Shown: positions 62,663 through 64,000 of the stretch, in pieces
Position numbering within the stretch: the stretch's first letter is position 1
How the letters are laid out: every line of letters starts with the position of its first letter
NCBI RefSeq assembly: GCF_000294775.2
Contig: NZ_CP015506.1
Coordinates: forward strand, 1,649,501-1,713,500
Direction: 5' to 3'
Length of the DNA stretch: 64,000 nucleotides
Source: Cytobacillus oceanisediminis 2691
GTDB lineage: Bacteria > Bacillota > Bacilli > Bacillales > Cytobacillaceae
Position numbers and translations under genes: made by a program
The notes under the pieces: model-generated
Told to the model about the DNA's origin: nothing
Seen by the model: only the letters and a program-made list of their open reading frames with translations
The model's database searches: none

Positions 62663-63787
62663 TTGGACACAAACAATCCATTCGTTGCATTACGGCGGGA
62701 GCTGCACAAAATACCGGAGTTAGGGTTCCGTGAATTTAAAACACAGCAGTTTCTATTAGATTACCTGTATTCTCTTCCTCAGGACAGCATGGAAATTAAA
62801 ACTTGGAAAACAGGTATTCTTGTGAAAATCAGCGGCAGGAATCCGTCCAAGATGATTGGGTATCGTGCTGATATAGACGGCCTCCCAATCATTGAGGAAA
62901 CAGGCCTGCCGTTCAAATCCGTGCATAGTGAACAAATGCATGCCTGCGGACATGATTTTCATATGTCGATTGCACTTGGCCTAATAGCAAAATTTATAGA
63001 AGAACGCATTAACGATGATTTACTGTTTATATTTCAGCCAGCAGAAGAAGGGCCTGGCGGAGCAGAACCCATGCTTAAATCTGAAATAATGAAAGAATGG
63101 AAGCCGGATATGATATTGGCTCTCCATATTGCTCCAGAATATCCCGTCGGAACAATCGCATTGAGAGAAGGGCTGCTGTTTGCAAATACCTCAGAACTTT
63201 TCATTGATTTAAAAGGAAAAGGGGGACATGCAGCATATCCGCATAATACCAATGATATGGTTGTGGCAGCATGTACTTTGGTCAGCCAGCTTCAGTCCAT
63301 CATTTCAAGGAGCATTGATCCTTTGGACAGTGCAGTCGTTACAATCGGAAAAATTACAGGTGGCACCGTTCAAAACATCATAGCTGAAAAAGCGAGGCTT
63401 GAAGGTACCATCCGAACGTTATCCCCTGAATCAATGAAAAAGGTAAAAAGCAGGATTCAGGCGCTAGTAAAAGGAATTGAAGTTGGGTATGAATGTGAAG
63501 CTTCAATCGACTATGGAAGCATGTATCATCAGGTTTACAATGAGACAGCCTTAACGAAGGAATTCATGGAGTTTGCGCGTTCCAACACAGACATAAACGT
63601 TGTTGAATGCCGGGAAGCCATGACAGGTGAGGACTTCGGATATATGCTTGAAGAAATTCCAGGCTTCATGTTTTGGCTTGGGGTCGATTCAGAATACGGA
63701 CTTCATCATGCCAGGCTGAATCCAAATGAAGCGGCAATCGAAAAAGCGATTGAATTGATTGCAGCATATTTAAGGTATAAAGGATAA
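62663..63787 (+). CDS. dapL: N-acetyldiaminopimelate deacetylase
   Basis: This 374-residue M20-family amidohydrolase has metal ligands in [11 protein letters not shown] and the Glu pair in [12 protein letters not shown]; the terminal His is in YGLHHARLN. It removes the acetyl group from N-acetyl-LL-diaminopimelate. It starts with TTG at 62663 after AGGGGGAAG. It is paired with dapH as in B. subtilis (ykuQ-ykuR). Confidence 0.94.
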   Translation: MDTNNPFVALRRELHKIPELGFREFKTQQFLLDYLYSLPQDSMEIKTWKTGILVKISGRNPSKMIGYRADIDGLPIIEETGLPFKSVHSEQMHACGHDFHMSIALGLIAKFIEERINDDLLFIFQPAEEGPGGAEPMLKSEIMKEWKPDMILALHIAPEYPVGTIALREGLLFANTSELFIDLKGKGGHAAYPHNTNDMVVAACTLVSQLQSIISRSIDPLDSAVVTIGKITGGTVQNIIAEKARLEGTIRTLSPESMKKVKSRIQALVKGIEVGYECEASIDYGSMYHQVYNETALTKEFMEFARSNTDINVVECREAMTGEDFGYMLEEIPGFMFWLGVDSEYGLHHARLNPNEAAIEKAIELIAAYLRYKG

Positions 63788-63835
63788 GTCAGCTCATTTT
63801 GCAATAAGTATTTACTAAATAAAGTGGAAATGTTA

Positions 63836-63888
63836 AAAAAGCTGATTTCGCAGCACCTTTTTAGGTTCTGCGAAATCAGCTTTTTGCT
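63836..63888. terminator. Bidirectional terminator between dapL and MscS gene
   Basis: AAAAAAGCTGATTTCGCAG and CTGCGAAATCAGCTTTTT pair perfectly over about 18 bp, with an inner ACCT/AGGT stem. Confidence 0.93.
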
Positions 63889-63895
63889 TACGGTT

Positions 63896-64000
63896 TTATC
63901 CGGCAGCACTTTCTGATCCTGCGTGTTTTTGAATGAGCACCTGATGAGGGAATGGAATTTCGATTCCGTTAGCTTCCAGGGCTTCCTTCAGTGCTTTTCT
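63896..64000 (-). CDS. MscS-family mechanosensitive channel, C-terminal end
   Basis: Only the last 34 residues are in the window. The reading frame RKALKEALEANGIEIPFPHQ, then VLIQKHAGSESAAG and stop, carries the EIPFP-Q C-terminal pattern of MscS channels. Location after dapHL matches B. subtilis ykuT. The rest lies beyond position 64000. Confidence 0.8.
   Translation of the reverse strand, partial: RKALKEALEANGIEIPFPHQVLIQKHAGSESAAG

Overview
This is low-GC, AT-rich chromosomal DNA of a spore-forming Bacillaceae. It looks like a Bacillus/Cytobacillus-type genome, which is inferred from gene content and order and not from a marker gene. Supporting features are strong AGGAGG-type ribosome binding sites, many TTG/GTG starts, sporulation-type orphan kinases, a Spo0E-like phosphatase, CtsR operators in front of clpE and a SAM (S-box) riboswitch. 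From memory, the backbone follows Bacillus subtilis order: kinE-ogt-mtn-spo0E-kinD-mhqR-clpE-ykvI-ptsHI-ykwC-patA-cheV-ykyB-ykuC/D/E-fadH-ykuI-ykuJ-darB(ykuL)-ccpC-dapH-dapL-ykuT. Accessory genes are inserted at several points. No rRNA, tRNA, CRISPR array, phage or transposase gene was seen.

Layout. 1-4.6 kb: the end of a chemoreceptor, a three-PAS histidine kinase overlapping ogt, and an ArsR/DUF2087 regulator. 4.6-10.2 kb: methionine salvage (mtnU divergent from mtnE, then S-box-mtnW-mtnX-mtnB-mtnD); mtnK and mtnA are not here. 10.4-14.4 kb: a Spo0E-like protein and a complete fixABCX operon (electron-bifurcating ETF type). 14.8-23.3 kb: a small unknown protein, an Fsr-like MFS exporter, an APH-fold kinase, a KinD-like kinase, a 5'-nucleotidase, an MhqR-like MarR regulator and an M3 oligoendopeptidase. 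23.4-30.5 kb: clpE, ykvI, a lipoprotein, a CPBP protease, several small proteins and an SDR. 30.7-34.5 kb: a broken cytochrome-oxidase-like gene and a MoxR-DUF58-DUF4129 operon whose last gene is frameshifted. 34.6-39.8 kb: FetAB-like iron exporter, ptsHI and a lipoprotein. 40-47.3 kb: YkwC-like dehydrogenase, patA, RDD and DinB proteins, an MFS transporter and cheV. 47.4-53.6 kb: a dispersed repeat, ykyB, a PadR/MFS pair, L,D-transpeptidase ykuD, Tat-exported phosphoesterase ykuE, fadH and a C39-like lipoprotein. 53.8-64 kb: ykuI, small proteins, a DUF3993 protein, a glutaredoxin, an MBL hydrolase, ykuJ, darB, a DHA2 exporter, ccpC, dapH-dapL and the end of an MscS channel.

How the genes fit together. 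The two kinases and the Spo0E-like protein could tune the Spo0A phosphorelay. mtnU/E/W/X/B/D are the lower part of methionine salvage under SAM control. fixABCX would couple NADH oxidation to quinone and low-potential ferredoxin/flavodoxin reduction. dapH, dapL and patA together could supply three consecutive steps of the acetylase route to diaminopimelate for lysine and peptidoglycan. Regulatory DNA is readable at many genes: S-box with terminator/antiterminator, two CtsR boxes, two Spo0A-box-like heptamers, overlapping PadR-type dyads, a FadR-like palindrome and numerous intrinsic terminators.

I found no convincing wholly new multi-gene system. The items most worth following are the fixABCX operon, the two dispersed palindromic repeat families, the decayed gene at 30.7 kb, the frameshift at 34.1 kb and several unannotated small proteins.
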